Positions 31,597-45,300 of a stretch of 64,000 bases of DNA are shown here, piece after piece (the first letter of the stretch is position 1; every line of letters starts with the position of its first letter). The notes below the pieces were generated by a model. The model was not told the DNA's origin. It did no database searches and saw only the letters and a list, made by a program, of their open reading frames with translations. A program made the translations under genes and the position numbers. This DNA is from Capitulum mitella (Eukaryota > Arthropoda > Thecostraca > Pollicipedomorpha > Pollicipedidae), in NCBI GenBank assembly GCA_030062745.1, contig CP099846.1, forward strand, positions 29,471,201 through 29,535,200, given 5' to 3'.

Positions 31597-34500
31597 TTAG
31601 GAGGCGACGATGGCGCGCAGCTCGTCCACCACGTTAGCCAGCAGCTCCTGGTTGGTGCCCTTGCCATCGATGCCAAGCCTCCCGGCACCCTGGTCGAACA
31701 GTGGACGTAATGGTCAGAGTCAGAACACCGGCACAGGAGATCAGAAAGACAAGACCGCACACACGCCGGTCAGGTGGGCGAATACCGGCAAAGGGGCTGA
31801 ATGCCGGCAGAGCCTGGACAGCACTGGACAGACTGGCAGAAAAGCTGGACATAGCGGCAGGGAAAAGGTAGAGCGGAAACGGAGGCAGAATGCCAGCATG
31901 CCGACGGTCAGAAACATGAGAGCAGACTAAAGGCTGAAAGGCAAAACGGCGACAGAGACAAAGGTCAGGGATAGGACAAGAGAGCGTGAGCCGCACTCGG
32001 CAAGGAAAATGTGTGGTGTCCAGATAGGACGACAGACCAGGCCTCTGCAGATACAACACGCGGAAAGGATACGCCAGAGACAGAGTGACACGGTACAATA
32101 CAGAACAACAAAACCGAACAATCAACGTCCCAAGCCTTTCAATTGCTGCTACCTTAACATCATGGTTTAAACATCACCTGCGACCTCCATGCTTCGCGGG
32201 TAACGTACGGAGACCGTTAACATAAACAATGAACTGCTGTACCTATCACTTTCCAAGTCCACCGTCCATCCCTGCAAACACAGCTTCCAATCCTTTTCCA
32301 GGGCGACCAACACTTCACTGTCACATGTCCGACTTGATTAAGTCCCGCAGGTCCCAGACTTCTATACTGATCAAATCAATGCGCAATGACCTTAGGAAGC
32401 TCGTCACATGACGGTCCGCCAGGCCGGCAGCTGTCTCATGGACCGATACCCCGCCTGCCGCACGTGCCGACGCCGACCCGACGTCGGCCGGAGCGCGTCG
32501 TCGCGGGGTTCGGTGCGGAAGAAGTGGATTGTTAAGCAGGGGCAACGTAGGACCGCGCTCGGCGAGAAACACGAAAGAAATAAAAAAATCAACAGCTCTG
32601 CTTTGGACTTCCATTAACCCTATTCCGGGCACGGGGGGGCTGAATCCGCCCCCCCTCGGGTTTTTTGCTTGCCAATTCCAGGCTTTTTAACGCAGCTTCA
32701 CGAAACTTGGTCACTTTTCCTAGCTATTCTTTCTACGCGCCGTGACAAAATTTCACAATTCTATTTTGCTCAGGGGCGGAGCCAGGCAACGTTTTTGAGA
32801 GGCACCTCAGGCCATTTTTGGCCATGTTGAGGGTAAAAGGAAAATGTCTGCCAAAAACAGAGTTTTTAAGATAGAACTTAAAACTTTCGATGGATGTATA
32901 GCTAAATAGTTGGGCAATGTGCAGATGTAATTTGGTTTATCTAAGGTCACTTTACAAGGCCAGGTCAAGGTCAAAAGTCAAAATCTGTTTTTTCGCAATA
33001 ATTTCGGCGCCATTTTTTCAAATGCCAAAAACGGAATATATATGATGTAGAAGGGTGTCCTCTACTTGTGTATCAAGTTTCAGCTTGATATCAGGTTCGG
33101 GTCACGGAGCTATGACCTAAAATGTCACTGCGTGTACCCTATATCACAAAAGCCGTACAATGAAATTTTTGAAATAGAGTGAATTCAAATGACTGAAAAC
33201 GTTTACAGATAATACTAAATGCACACGAGATCATTCCAAGTGACCCCAAGGTCACTGGAGGTCATTTAAGGTCAAAGGTCACATCATTCCAAGAGACCCC
33301 AAGGTCAATGGAGGTCATTTAAGGTCAAAGGTCACAAGTTGATCTGCAGAACGTGTGATCATGACAGTTCCCCTTTTTGATGTCCCTGGCACCGCCTATG
33401 CTAACATTATACAAGCATTGTAATGCGATTTGGACTTCTTTAGCATAACATGACTAGCAGAAGCCAAAAAAGTGTTTTTGCCTCTTTTGTTCATTCAGTT
33501 GTTAGAAAACTAATCCCACCATTTTTGAAACCCTGTGAACGCCCATGAATTTTCTGAAAATTTTAAATTTTGTGTACCCATGGTAAAAGCCCTATCCAAA
33601 ATCTCTCGATTCATGCCAGTTTCATTGAAATCGGTCGATAAACAACGGAGTTATAAGAAGTCCAAAAGTACCTCCCATTTTGACATTTTGGCCCTCCTGT
33701 ATCCACACATTTCAAAATTTTGAAAATTTCTTTTTTATAACAATGTAGTTCACGTCACGGCAAATCGATTGCCGTTTGTTCCGATGAAATCGGACGAGTA
33801 GTTCTCGAGATCTCAGGGAGGGGGCCGAATCCGCCCCCCCCCCTGCCGGGAGTCGACCATACCGTCTAGCCCTCCGGGGATAGGGTTAAGGGGAAAATAG
33901 CCGAGAGAATTCCGAGGGCGGGAAGCGTGGCTCCTGGCAGAGACATACGCAAAGCCAAGGAAGAGCGAGGGTGATGCTCGGGACTGACCAGCTGTTTGAC
34001 GAGTACGCAGACGTGGTGGCCCTGGATGGAGCGGCTGTAGAGGCTGGCCGTGGTGTCGATCTGTTCGACCACCGTCTGGCGGCCCCAGAAGGCGACCCGC
34101 CGCAGCACCTGGCACGGCGGCAGAGCGGCCCCGTCAGCGGCACGGCGGCAGCCCAGTCACGGGCCGCGGCACCACACGCCGGCACACCGGCAACAGAAAC
34201 ACACCGCGCCGCGGAGCGGCAGTGGCAGTGGCAGGCCACGGCCGCGAGCACACACTCAACACCGACACAACACTCAACACATCGCACAAGCTCGGCTGAA
34301 TTCTTCATGAACTGGTATTAACAATCGACGAGGTGGTCGAGCAGAAATCCCCCCAGCAACAGTCACGGTCGGCGTCGTTCCGAGGCCTTTATCAAGTCGA
34401 AGTCGTCGGGGACGTCCACATTGTAACAACGCTCATCAGATTCGGCTATATTATTACGTAGAAATGGCCCCTGGGCTCGGCCGCATCATTATACAGAAAC

Positions 34501-37500
34501 GGCCCTTAGGCAACAGTAGCCCGTAACCGGCCCCTCTGAGTATGACGTCGGTCGTGAAATCAGTCCTCATCCACAACGTTACAGAACGGGGCAACTTTGA
34601 AACGGACACCTCTGCCCGAAGCCTGCTGGAGCTGCTAAGCCCACCAACAGCGGGCGGCCGCTCCCCTGCCCGAGTTCCCTTCGCTCGGCTCCTGCAGCCG
34701 GCCGGGCCGGCTCACCGCCGCGCTTCCGCTGCCGTGTGGCAACAGCCAGCCGACAGAAGCGATAAAAGAGCTGCTCCCCGGCGTCGGCGGTACGATCAGT
34801 CGGCCCAACTGCTTGTTGGTCTCCGCCTGGGAGCCGACTGAGCACGTTCAAGGCTAAAGCTGACAATTCGGATAGACTTTCCTATTCGAATCTTCCGATC
34901 GGCACATTCGAAAATTCGGATGGAATATTCGAATGTTTTGTAGTTGACGACATTTCATCCCTTAAGGTGCAACCAGGACCATATGTAAAAATCCGACTGG
35001 CCCACAACTGCATGAAGAAGTTACAGGACCGTCAAGCTGCGGTCCGCCACAGAGTACCGGGCGGACGGCGGCCGGGCGCCGCGCCGGGGCGTGACGTCAG
35101 CGGCACCGCGCGCTCTGATTGGATAATGCTGCTACGTAGTTGGAGGCAAGAATCGTCAACCGCTATCGATGCCGTTGCTTCGAAATGATTACAGTGAGAA
35201 ATAATGAGATCATATCAACCAAACACGGAAAAGTGTTCAATGGAACTTTGAAATTAGTATGACTCTTCCCCTTTGCCTTCCAACATTGCATCCACAGATA
35301 ACAAACGGACAACGACTACATTCCACTCGGCCTACAGCACTGCTCGCGATCTCTGCAACAAGCTTCCTGCAGTACCGGTGACAAAATGTCATTTTTGTGA
35401 GGACATGTTTTAGGTCGTGCTACATATATTGTCTCCAGATATACCGACACAGTCGTTAAGACTTTGAATTTCATGATCCTGCAGTCATACTGTTGACGGA
35501 TCGATTTTGGCGCAACACATTCCGCTACATTATATCCGTGTTAATATTTATGCCATTGGAAATCATGGCCGCATGTACTTATCGCACGCAATGCGCAACT
35601 GAACACATAATGCCAATCAATACATAGCGATTGGCCTTTACTTTGTATTTAGACAGAAAAAGAAGAAAACAATACCATCATGTAAGCAGGCCGGCGTTCT
35701 CCTTCCCGTAGCGTCCGACATCACTCACGAACAAATCCCCAGACATTTCTACCAGTCGCGGCCAGACACAGAAATGGCGTCTGATCACTTGCGACGATGC
35801 AAATGACCCATGAAACTTGCGGCGCAAATCAATACCGCAGTAGCGAGGATGTCTGCCACTGCTGCGCATTGTCCTCCGGCATGATGATACACCGAATCCA
35901 CAAGAAAACCGCAGGCAATTAGCATCGTGCGTGGTCATGTATGCTATGACCAACACATCTTTAAAATATGTAGCGAAATGCAACGGAAGATTCGAATGCC
36001 AGGTTCACTTTCGATTTTTCGGCGGGCATTTGGACAGAAAAATGGTCAACTGAATACTGTATATATTTAACTAATAAACCTTGGATGTGCCCATATAGCA
36101 ATACCGCGTCTCGTGGTATAATGAAGATCCTTTATTCATTAGATCTCTTGAATGTTCAAGACCCAAGAGTATTACGAGCAAGTGTTCAAAATATTCAGCT
36201 AAATATTCGCCGAATAGTCGTTCCTTGGAATCAAGATTCAAACACTCGGCGAATTCCAACACTCAGCCGAAAATTCGAGTTATTCGAATCCGAATTTTTA
36301 ACTCTGCCGTATTAGGTACCAAGTTCGGGCTGCCACATAGCAGCGTATGCGTCGCTGTTACGTCAGCTCTGAGACACAGGAGGGGCTCGATGCATCAGCC
36401 CCGTGCAGGCTGCCTTATTCCAGGTCATTTATAAGCCGAGGCCGGTGAACCCAAGGGAGCATTCGCACAGCAAATACGAGCAGGACAACGCCAGGCCTTC
36501 GACCGTGGCAACAGGCCGCCGTCAAACGCAGAGGGGCAAGTCAGGTCTCTGCGAAGACTGACCCTGAGTGCACAGACAATGTCACAGCGTGCATCGCCAT
36601 TATGCTTCAAACCAGCACAGTGGACCTTGATTTTATCATCTCGAACGGGCCAGGAGGGACGAGACTGAAGTGCTTGCCACTATTACAAAGCGTATGTTGA
36701 CCCCATCGGTTAATCACAGCTTCACTCAAGCATGGTTGGAACTGTTCTTCATTTCTGACCTGATTAAGCCATCAGCAAGACTGCCCTGAGCAGTGTTGGA
36801 AACTCGGGTTTTGTTCTTGGTGTCGGGATACATATTTTCTTCTGGAATATACACTTTTTGTCACACTTGTAGGTGAAATGTGTGTCTAATTTGGTATTTT
36901 ACATGCATATGGGGCTGCTCATCACAAGGTAAGGATACATCTACACGTAAATGACAGTCAAATGCCGCAAAATACCGTTGACCGCCTCTGGCAGTCGTCT
37001 CTGATTTCGGGCATTCAACAGGCTTCCTCGTGTATACATACTTCTTCGCAGCATGGCATTCCTGTGTTCCAGAGTCCTGAGATATCCTGGTGCAAGTAGA
37101 AAGGACCTGTTTGCTTGAACGAAGACCTAACCAAAAACCACTGAATGATGTGACGTCGAGGATGCAGGGATAAGTGGCGTTTGTTTGTTTGTACATGACA
37201 TATTTCCTGGGGAAATTTAGTTGATCTTTGGTTTTGATCAGGAACCCTGGTCGTGCGTACTCGAACTTAAATGGCCATAGCCGGTCCACCAGATCTGATT
37301 TTCATGGTAATCATACGCCCGGTTAGGGAAAATGTACCAGTGTTTTGGTTGACATGAGACCTGGAACAATGTAGACCAATTCACCGAGATGCGCGTTAAT
37401 CTTTCGTATGTGTTCCGTTAATCTGTCAAGTCATGACTCGTGTCGCGTTCGACGACAGCTGGAATTGCCCAGCTACGGTGAGTCGTCGTTAAGTGCATGA

Positions 37501-39354
37501 AAGCTGCCGGGAGTAGGGGTGAGTGCCGTGGCCAAAAGAAAGTTTGCCGTGGCGAAAAGAAACGCCGCGTGGTGACCCATCAAATAAGCTTTTACTTGGT
37601 ACAGTAGTAATACTCCTTCGCAAAGAAAAAAGACGTATGGCCGATGCACCATCCACGTCAACAAACAGGGAGATCAATCCCGGCTTACTCGAAGCTCCTG
37701 AACCTGACGCTGGCGGCGCGGAGGGTGTCACCGCGCTCGCAGCTGACCTGGTTGAAGTCGTCGGTCACGTCCTGGACGACGCAGGTGGCGCGCGCCGTCA
37801 GCTGGTCGCCGGACAGCAGGTCCGAGAACAGCTGCTTGTCCTCCAGGAGGCCAAGCAGCAGCGCCGTGCAGGGCAGCCGCAGCTTGAACGACAGCGTGTC
37901 GGCGCCGGACGTCTGCGGCGCGGCGGGGCGTCAACGGCGGGCGGACCACACCGGGACCGGCACCTCACGGCCGTCCCCGCACGGGTCTCCGACAGCGAGC
38001 AATGCAAAGCCAGGGAGACCCGGACTGTCAAAGCACGCCGCTAACGCACCTGTCTTCGGGGAAGCCCGACACCCGGTCAAGGCTCATGGTAAATGGCAGA
38101 GCTGAAGTCGTCGAACACATCTGCGAGCTTCAACCAGACCCCACAAATGTTAAACGGCAAAGCCACGCAACCAACCGCCGGTCGCCCCGTCCACATGGGC
38201 CGCGTTACCCGTCCGGCCGTCAGACCGACGCCGTCCGGCTCCTGGCCTGGCCATCAAATGACGCCCGACACGCGCAGCTGCCGCGGCTCCGGGCCGGCCG
38301 CCGGCGCTGACCTGAGCATGTGACGTCACGGAGGCGGCCAGCTTCAGCGGCGCCGTGACCTGGCGCAGCCGCAGCAGCAGCGCCACCTCGCGGCCGGCGC
38401 CGGCCTCCAGCGAGAACGACTCCACCTGGCGGACGGTGGCCCGGTTACGGGAGGAGCGAGCTGGCGCAGCGACGCGAGGTCGCAGCTCCCGTGGCGGCAG
38501 CCGGCGGCCGGCGCTCGACAGCGAGACAAATGTCAGGCTGCAGCGCAAACTCTTCCGAACTAGGACGACGCACCACACAGATATTCGACTTTTCGGTGAG
38601 CTCAAGTACGTGAGCAAAAGGTAATGCCATTTACCTTTTCCGATGATTTGGAATTAAAAATGTACAGACGTTTTGGACAAGCCCCAGGAAAAAGACCTCA
38701 CGCTCCTGCGACATGCTGATGCGACCACGTGGCGTCTTCGCCACTCCGTTCTATCTCCAGATTTGCCATAAGCGGAGCGTTCAGTGGAGAAGACCGGCAG
38801 CAGGGTGAGCCGTACCTCCTCCTGGACCTGGACGGTGTCACTGGGCGACAGCTGAAGCTGGATGCCGGTCAGCTGCTCCGCGCTCTTGTTGGTGAACATG
38901 ACGGCAATGGTGACCACCTCGTCAGACGGGCTGGCCCGAGGCTCGTACAGCTGCAACGGACCGCAGGCATTCAGTGACGCCCAGTCTCCCGGGGCCAGGC
39001 CAGAGAGCGCAACAGTCCGGAGACCTGAGCCCTGGTCCCCCTCGCAGTCGACTGGGGCCGCAAGGTTCCGAAGTCCGGGAAAAGCCACCAAACCGCAACA
39101 CGGGAATCGGACGCCGGCCACCGCGGCGGCCGAGCGCAGCGTGGAGCCCGGCGGCGGGCTGCGGTCGCCGCGAGGCCCGCGCGGCTCGCAGCCGGCCGGC
39201 GTGTGCCGCTCACCAGCTTCAGCCGGTCGTTCTCGGCCAGCGGCCGGAGCCGGGAGTCGGGCAGCTCGGCGGCGTTCGGCGGCACCACCTCGTGACTGGG
39301 GGTGGAGATTCCCACCGCCTCCTCGTAGCCCAGCAGCCGGCCGGACGACTTTTC
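31597..39354 (-). CDS. AP3D1: AP3D1 exons 19-24: C-terminal ear
   Basis: Exon 19 ends SRLRPLAENDRLKL. Exon 20 carries VVTIAVMFTNKSAEQLTGI, matching the beta-sandwich start of the delta ear. Exons 21-22 continue with ESFSLEAGAGREVALLLRL and DTLSFKLRLPCTALLLGLLE. Exon 23 holds SLYSRSIQGHHVCVLVK, a signature of the extreme C-terminus, and exon 24 ends GIDGKGTNQELLANVVDEL ... IVAS and a TAA stop. Introns 22 (3.6 kb) and 23 (2.3 kb) are the longest in this part. Intron 23 houses a TTAA-flanked transposon whose right end lies 103 bp from the exon 23 donor side. Confidence 0.96.
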
Positions 39355-42300
39355 CTGCGGAAGCGGCGCGCACGACGTCGGTCGGACCCCGACCGCCGCG
39401 ACGTACGGCAAAACGAAAAGGCAACCCCCGGAACGGTGCAAAATCACCAGCCATTATCCTCATCCTGCAGAAGTGACGTTCATCTCGCTTTCTACGCAAG
39501 TCCAAGAACCTGTGATGCAATCACCGCAACACACCACACACATCCAATAAATCGACATGTGTCACAGAGGTGAACTGATGGCCGTCTCATATAAAACTGT
39601 GAATGTGCGCAGGCCCCATTCAATCGAGAAGATGCTGTATCCACTTCTCGAACCCCCCTCCCCCCTAGACGTCAGACTACTAAACATCGCCAAGGCCGCC
39701 ATGCATCCGATACCACACCTCCGAACCTCCGTCTGTCGGGATGGGACTCTCACCTTCTTACTCTTCTTGCTCTTTTTGGCCGACTTGTGCTTCTTCTGCT
39801 TGGCGGCTCCGTTCGGCACCGTCTCACCGTTCTCCTTGGGCGGCGGCTGCGGCGCCGGCTCGGCCGCCGGAGTGGTCGGCTTCGTCTCCGTGCCCGGCCC
39901 GACCTCGCCAGCCGGCGCCGCCGCCGGCAGGTCGCTCAGCCAAAACTCAATATCGTCCTGGTCACGGAAACAGGTCGGGTCCGACTAACTCGTCAGAGTA
40001 TACGTCAGTAAGATGGGTTTAATGTTATGAAAATCCTAAATATGGTGGCACAACTTGATATGCCTTCGCCGGATACGATCATTGATCCCAATGGCGAAGG
40101 TATGTTCTCAATCACTTCATCAATCAACAACCGAGCAGAAACCTCATTATGGAGTCAGACCGACTTTCGGACGAACACATCGAGCCCCACGCACGGCGTT
40201 CGGTGCAAAGTCTACGGACAGCAGATGCCTAAAATTCGCCGAAAATGACTGTCACAAAGGCTGCGCGCAGCAGAAACGACAACCAGGCACGGCAATGGAA
40301 TGCAACTGGTTTAAATTTGTTTTCCTCTGGCAAGCACAACACTTCTCCCACACCAAATCGTACACCGTTGTCAAAGCCCACAGTGTACGATTTGTATTTT
40401 TTTTTCAAGTTGACATTTTTCGTGACGGACAGCAGAAAAAGAACTCCATACCTTAACTGCAGCAAAAAAACGTAATAGCCCGCCCATCAAGCAAACAGCC
40501 AGACAGAGTGCCTTCTCTAAGGAGGCCTCGATAGCTGCCAGTACTTCGTGTAGCCACCCCTCCCCTTCTCTTCCTTTCCCGCCCAGCGTTCAATCAGCCA
40601 CGAACTGCCGGCCTCACCTGGGGGTCCTTGCCGTTCTCGGGCTCCGTCGCCGCCGGAGCACGAGCTGCCTCCACAGCAGACTCCTTGGTGGAAAGTTTCT
40701 CCTTCTTGTGCTTGCGCTTCTTATCGTCCTTCTCCTTCTTCTTCTTCTTGTGGCGGTCACGGGTGTCGGCCGGGGCCGGCTCGGCCGGCGGCGCTCTGCC
40801 CGCCTGGCGGTGGGAGCGTACCGGCAGCACCTCATCTGGCGCCAGCGGCCTGCCGACAGGGCGGGGGGGGGGGGGCACGATCGGCTGTCAGAGGGTGGCG
40901 CAAACCTCCAGCGGAGCGACACAGGGGAAACAGAGACCGTCTGAGGCTCAACCGTTGCTAAATGGTGACCGATCGAGCGCAGCAATCTGGCCAAACCCTC
41001 ACGGCAACGCATTACTCAGATCAGCTGCCCGTCGTTTTGCCTTACGATCAGACGCAAGTAGCATAAGCCACATGTAGGCATCGCTCAACCGGGCAGACAG
41101 CACATTCAACGCTCCCCGGCGATCCCGTTCAACAGCCGCTCCTCATGACCAAGAGGCGGTCCACAGCAGCAGCAAGACAACGCCTCTCCAGCGGACGCCG
41201 GCCGGCCGCCGCAAGCCGCCAGCAGGCCGCCGGCGGGCCACTCACTCGTCCAGGTTGATGTCGAGCGCGCGGTGCGGGTCGTCGGCCGGCCGCGTGTCCT
41301 TCTCCTCCTCCGATGAGCGCGCGCCCTCCGGCATCTCGCCGCCGACGCTGACCTCGTGGATCACGGGTGGCGCCTCGTCCTCCGAGGACGACTTCTGTCC
41401 TCCCTCTGCCGGCGGCGGCGGCGCGGTCAGATGGCGGCTGCGGCCCGCGCGCCCAAGGCCAGCAGAGCTCCCGCCTCGAGCGGAGCGGTCAGGCCTCAGG
41501 CCGCCCGCCCCCACATCCGTCCTGCCCCACAGCACGGATGGACCGCATGTTCAACGAGTGTGCTTTCAACTGTTCGGAAGAAATCAAACGTGCACACACC
41601 GCTAACCACTTACTGAGAACCACTGAGGGGCCAGTCTCGCATAGAGATGCTCAAACAAGGCAAAAACACAAGGACTCATATTAATGCGCAGTGGGAGCGC
41701 TTCATTAACGAAGCCATCAAACATGGAGCATACGTACGCTTCTTCTTGGAGCGCTTCTTCTTGTTCTTTTTACTGGACTTGTAAGATCGGCTTTGCATCT
41801 TCAGGTAGTCATCCGAATTTGCGAATCCTGTACCACACAAAACCAGACCAATGTGATGAACGATCGACAGAAGACAACGAAAACACCGCAACCTGCAATT
41901 AGCCACATCAATTATGTCTATCCACCCAGGGGGCATCCCAACAGAAACTCGATCATACGAGTGGAACTCAAAGCCAGCTGGAGCCACTGCGTCACTAGGT
42001 GAAGATCCAACAGCAGGCACCAGGTGCCGCTGCGGCGGCGGCGGCGGCGGCGGCGGTCTCCCTCCTCCGTCTGCCGTACCTCCTATCCGCAGCGGCACGT
42101 TCAGGTCCAGCTGCTGGACGGGCACGTCGGCCAGATCGGCGGCTGCGCCGCTGCCGTAGCTGTTGCCAGACGTCTGGAGGGAGCCCTTCAGGTAGTGCGG
42201 ATTGTGCGCCTGCTCGTGAGCACGCGCCTCGCGACTCTGCCGGTAGAGGTCAGGGTCAGCTAAGGGCGCTCGGGGGCGGTCAGGGACCGTCAGGGGCGGC

Positions 42301-45300
42301 CAGGAGGCGGTCAGCGATAGGCAGGGTCGCTCAACGGCGATCAGGACGGTCAGACGACACTGTCACAGCAGCCTAGCGGCTCAAAGGGATCAAGACATTC
42401 CCCTCGACTAAACAACACAAAATGGAACCACTGAGGTTTTAACCAACAACAGTTTGTCACCCAGAGGGAAACAGTATCTGACTGAAGTAATGTAATGACT
42501 GAATGTAATGACTGAACAGTGTTCTATCCTAATGCACCACAAGTTGAATCATGCCAAAATGAGCCCATGGTTTATATACGTGTTAAATCCCGATGGAGCA
42601 AAAAAAAGAAACGTCGCCATTAACGGCCCGGCCACTTCGCTTCTGGATCGGCCGCCCAGCCGGCGCTACCGCACCAATCATCATGCGCCTGTTCGGCGTT
42701 CCGCCGTCAGCCCGCCGCCGTCTCACCTTGCGCAGCTCCTCGGCGGTGGGCTGGTAGCGGCGCTCGGCCGGCGCCGGCCCGGCCGCCGCCCGGCTGTCGG
42801 CGCGCACGAACACCTCCACGCCATACTCCGCGGCCGCGTCCGGCTCCTCGCCCGACTCATCCGACGGCTCGTTGATCCACTGGTCCAGCTGGAGGCCCTC
42901 CGGCACTGGCACCTGGACGGCACGAGCTCTCGCCGTCAGCACGGGGCTGTCCGCCACCGGGCTGGTGGGTTATCTGGTCTCGACGACACCCAAACTGCTG
43001 ACGACACGGAAACCACGGGCGGGGAGATATTCCGTACCATGAATCAAGTCTCTGAAGATCGGAGAAAGCCGCGGTGCCGGTGCGTGGGTTTACCTGTCAC
43101 GTAAAATTACCATGGTGACGGGAGTTACGCAACCGCAATGTCCCTGTGTACTCTCTCGATGAATTTTGGGCGTTTGACGCCTCACGTTGCACCAGTCCCT
43201 GGTGGTGTCTGTACGTTCCACCGCGAGGCGGCGCACGATTTTCCTGTGCCGCAGACGAGACGCACCTTGCGCTGAGCCTTGGGCGCCACCGGGTTGAGTT
43301 CGCCGCTGAAGAGCTGCTGCAGCTCCTGGCCGAGCTTCTCGCCGCGCGACTGCAGCTTCAGCACCGTCTTCATCAGCTGGAGGGCCGAGGTGGCGCGCTC
43401 CTGCACCTCCAGGTCCGGCGACGACGCGAAGGATGGCAGCTTCTCCACGATCAGCTCGGCCACCTGAACAAAGTTGGAAACCTGGTTTTTCTTCCTGGTG
43501 TCGGAGTACAGAGTACAGATAGTACAGATTCTCTTTTGCGGTATAAAATGTCGCGCGTTTATGCGAAAAACATGGACTAACTAGGTGCTTTGCAGACATA
43601 TGTGGCTAGCGGGGGCGGATCCAGTGGCTCCATTTGGGGGGGGGGGGAGGGCGACTGGGTCTACATGGTAGGTCAGTGGAGTCGTTGGTCACATTGTCAG
43701 TTGTCACGTTGACCGGGTGGGGGAGGGGGGGTGGGAGGCGGCTGGCCGTGGGTTCGGAGTGTACTTCAGCAGCCGAATATGGATGGTAAACCATGAACGG
43801 AGGGGGGACGCTGGGCAACTTCAAACTGTGGTTGAGTGACAATACCCATGTATTTTTTTTTTGGGGGGGAGGGGGCAAATGGCCATTTTGGAGTACACAA
43901 TTTTTCTTGGAGTATAGATTTTCTGGTGCTCCATGACACCAGAAAACGACAGTTTTTCCAACACTGCACCTGACAGCCGACAGCCCGGTCAGGGCCACGG
44001 CGGGGTAACAGGCACAGGGACGAGGATCCAGGCCGCGCCGGCTGATCCAGTAACGCCCGAGTCAGGCCGTCAAATGCTAGCCGCAACGTACGATCACGTA
44101 TGGGGCCATAACGGACACGAACGACTCTCACGCTCGTCTAGTTGACTAACGCGCGATTCACCTGACCTGAGCGGCTTCATCCCAGTGCCTGACCCGGACA
44201 CCGACCTGGTTCACCTCCACCATGGCGCCGTCCACATCCTCGGGCTGCTCGCTCTGCTCGGCGCGCGCCAGCATGCGGGCGTACAGCTTCAGCACGTTCT
44301 GCACGTAGACGGCCAGGATGTGCGGCGGCAGGCTGGCCGTCCGCGTGCGCAGCATCGACTCTATGGTGGCGCGGATGTTGGGCAGGTACTCAGAGAACTC
44401 GCCGCAGATCCAGGCGGCGGCATACAGCACCTGCGTCAAAGACAGCGGACTCAGTATTCCACCACTCCGAATCGCCCCGCCTGCGGCCTTCGGTCGACAG
44501 ACGGAAAGCTCACGGAATTCTGTCTGCCTTCCCGCGGCTGCGGGAGGCAGAACACACCGCCGGAACAAAACACGTGCGCGACGCGCCCGGATGAGTGAGT
44601 CGCTCCTCCTACGGTCTCAAATTACGCCTCCAGCGCACCACTCGTAACGCCGACCAGCCGAAGGACGCCCCTCGGCCCGCCTTCACTGTCTCCTGCCGGG
44701 CGGTCGGCACGCCCCCTGTCCAATACGACCCGTGCGGGAGCGACGCGCCGCGGCGCGCCTTCCGCCCACCTCCAGCATGGTGTTGCGGTGCGCGGCCGTG
44801 GCCAGCACGTGGGCGTTGTCCAGCAGCAGCGCCATCTGGGCCACGGCGAAGTGTCGGATGGCGACCACGCGGACGGTGACGTCCATCATCTGGGAGGCCA
44901 CCAGAGGGCCGTGCTGCGAGCCCTCGATCCGGGTCAGCTCCACCAGCACGCTCAGGTACCTGGGGGACACACCAGCACGCTCAGATGCCCGGTGGAGGCA
45001 CCAGCAGTCTGGTACCTACCAGAGACACCAGCAAGCTCAGATACCTGGACTGGGGGGACACCAGCACGCTTAGGTGCCTGGAGGACAAGGTTTGGTACCT
45101 AGCAGAGACATCAGCACGCTCAGATATCTTGAGGGAGACACCAGCACACTCAGTTAACTTAGGGTAACTTTGGAGGGGGAACAAGTGCACTAAGGCACTT
45201 GGGGAGGCACCAGCACGCTCAAATACCTCAGGAGACACCACGTAACTCAAGTACCTGGAGGAGACATCACAACATTCGGATACTTAGGGGAGCCACCAGT

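Noticed and set aside
30987..31760. 257-codon minus-strand frame with repeating peptide
   Set aside because: Produced by a 35-bp minisatellite and overlapping the true last AP3D1 exon in another frame.
41999..42376. Plus-strand frame rich in alanine
   Set aside because: Antisense of AP3D1 exon 14 and a CGG/CAG-type run in intron 14.
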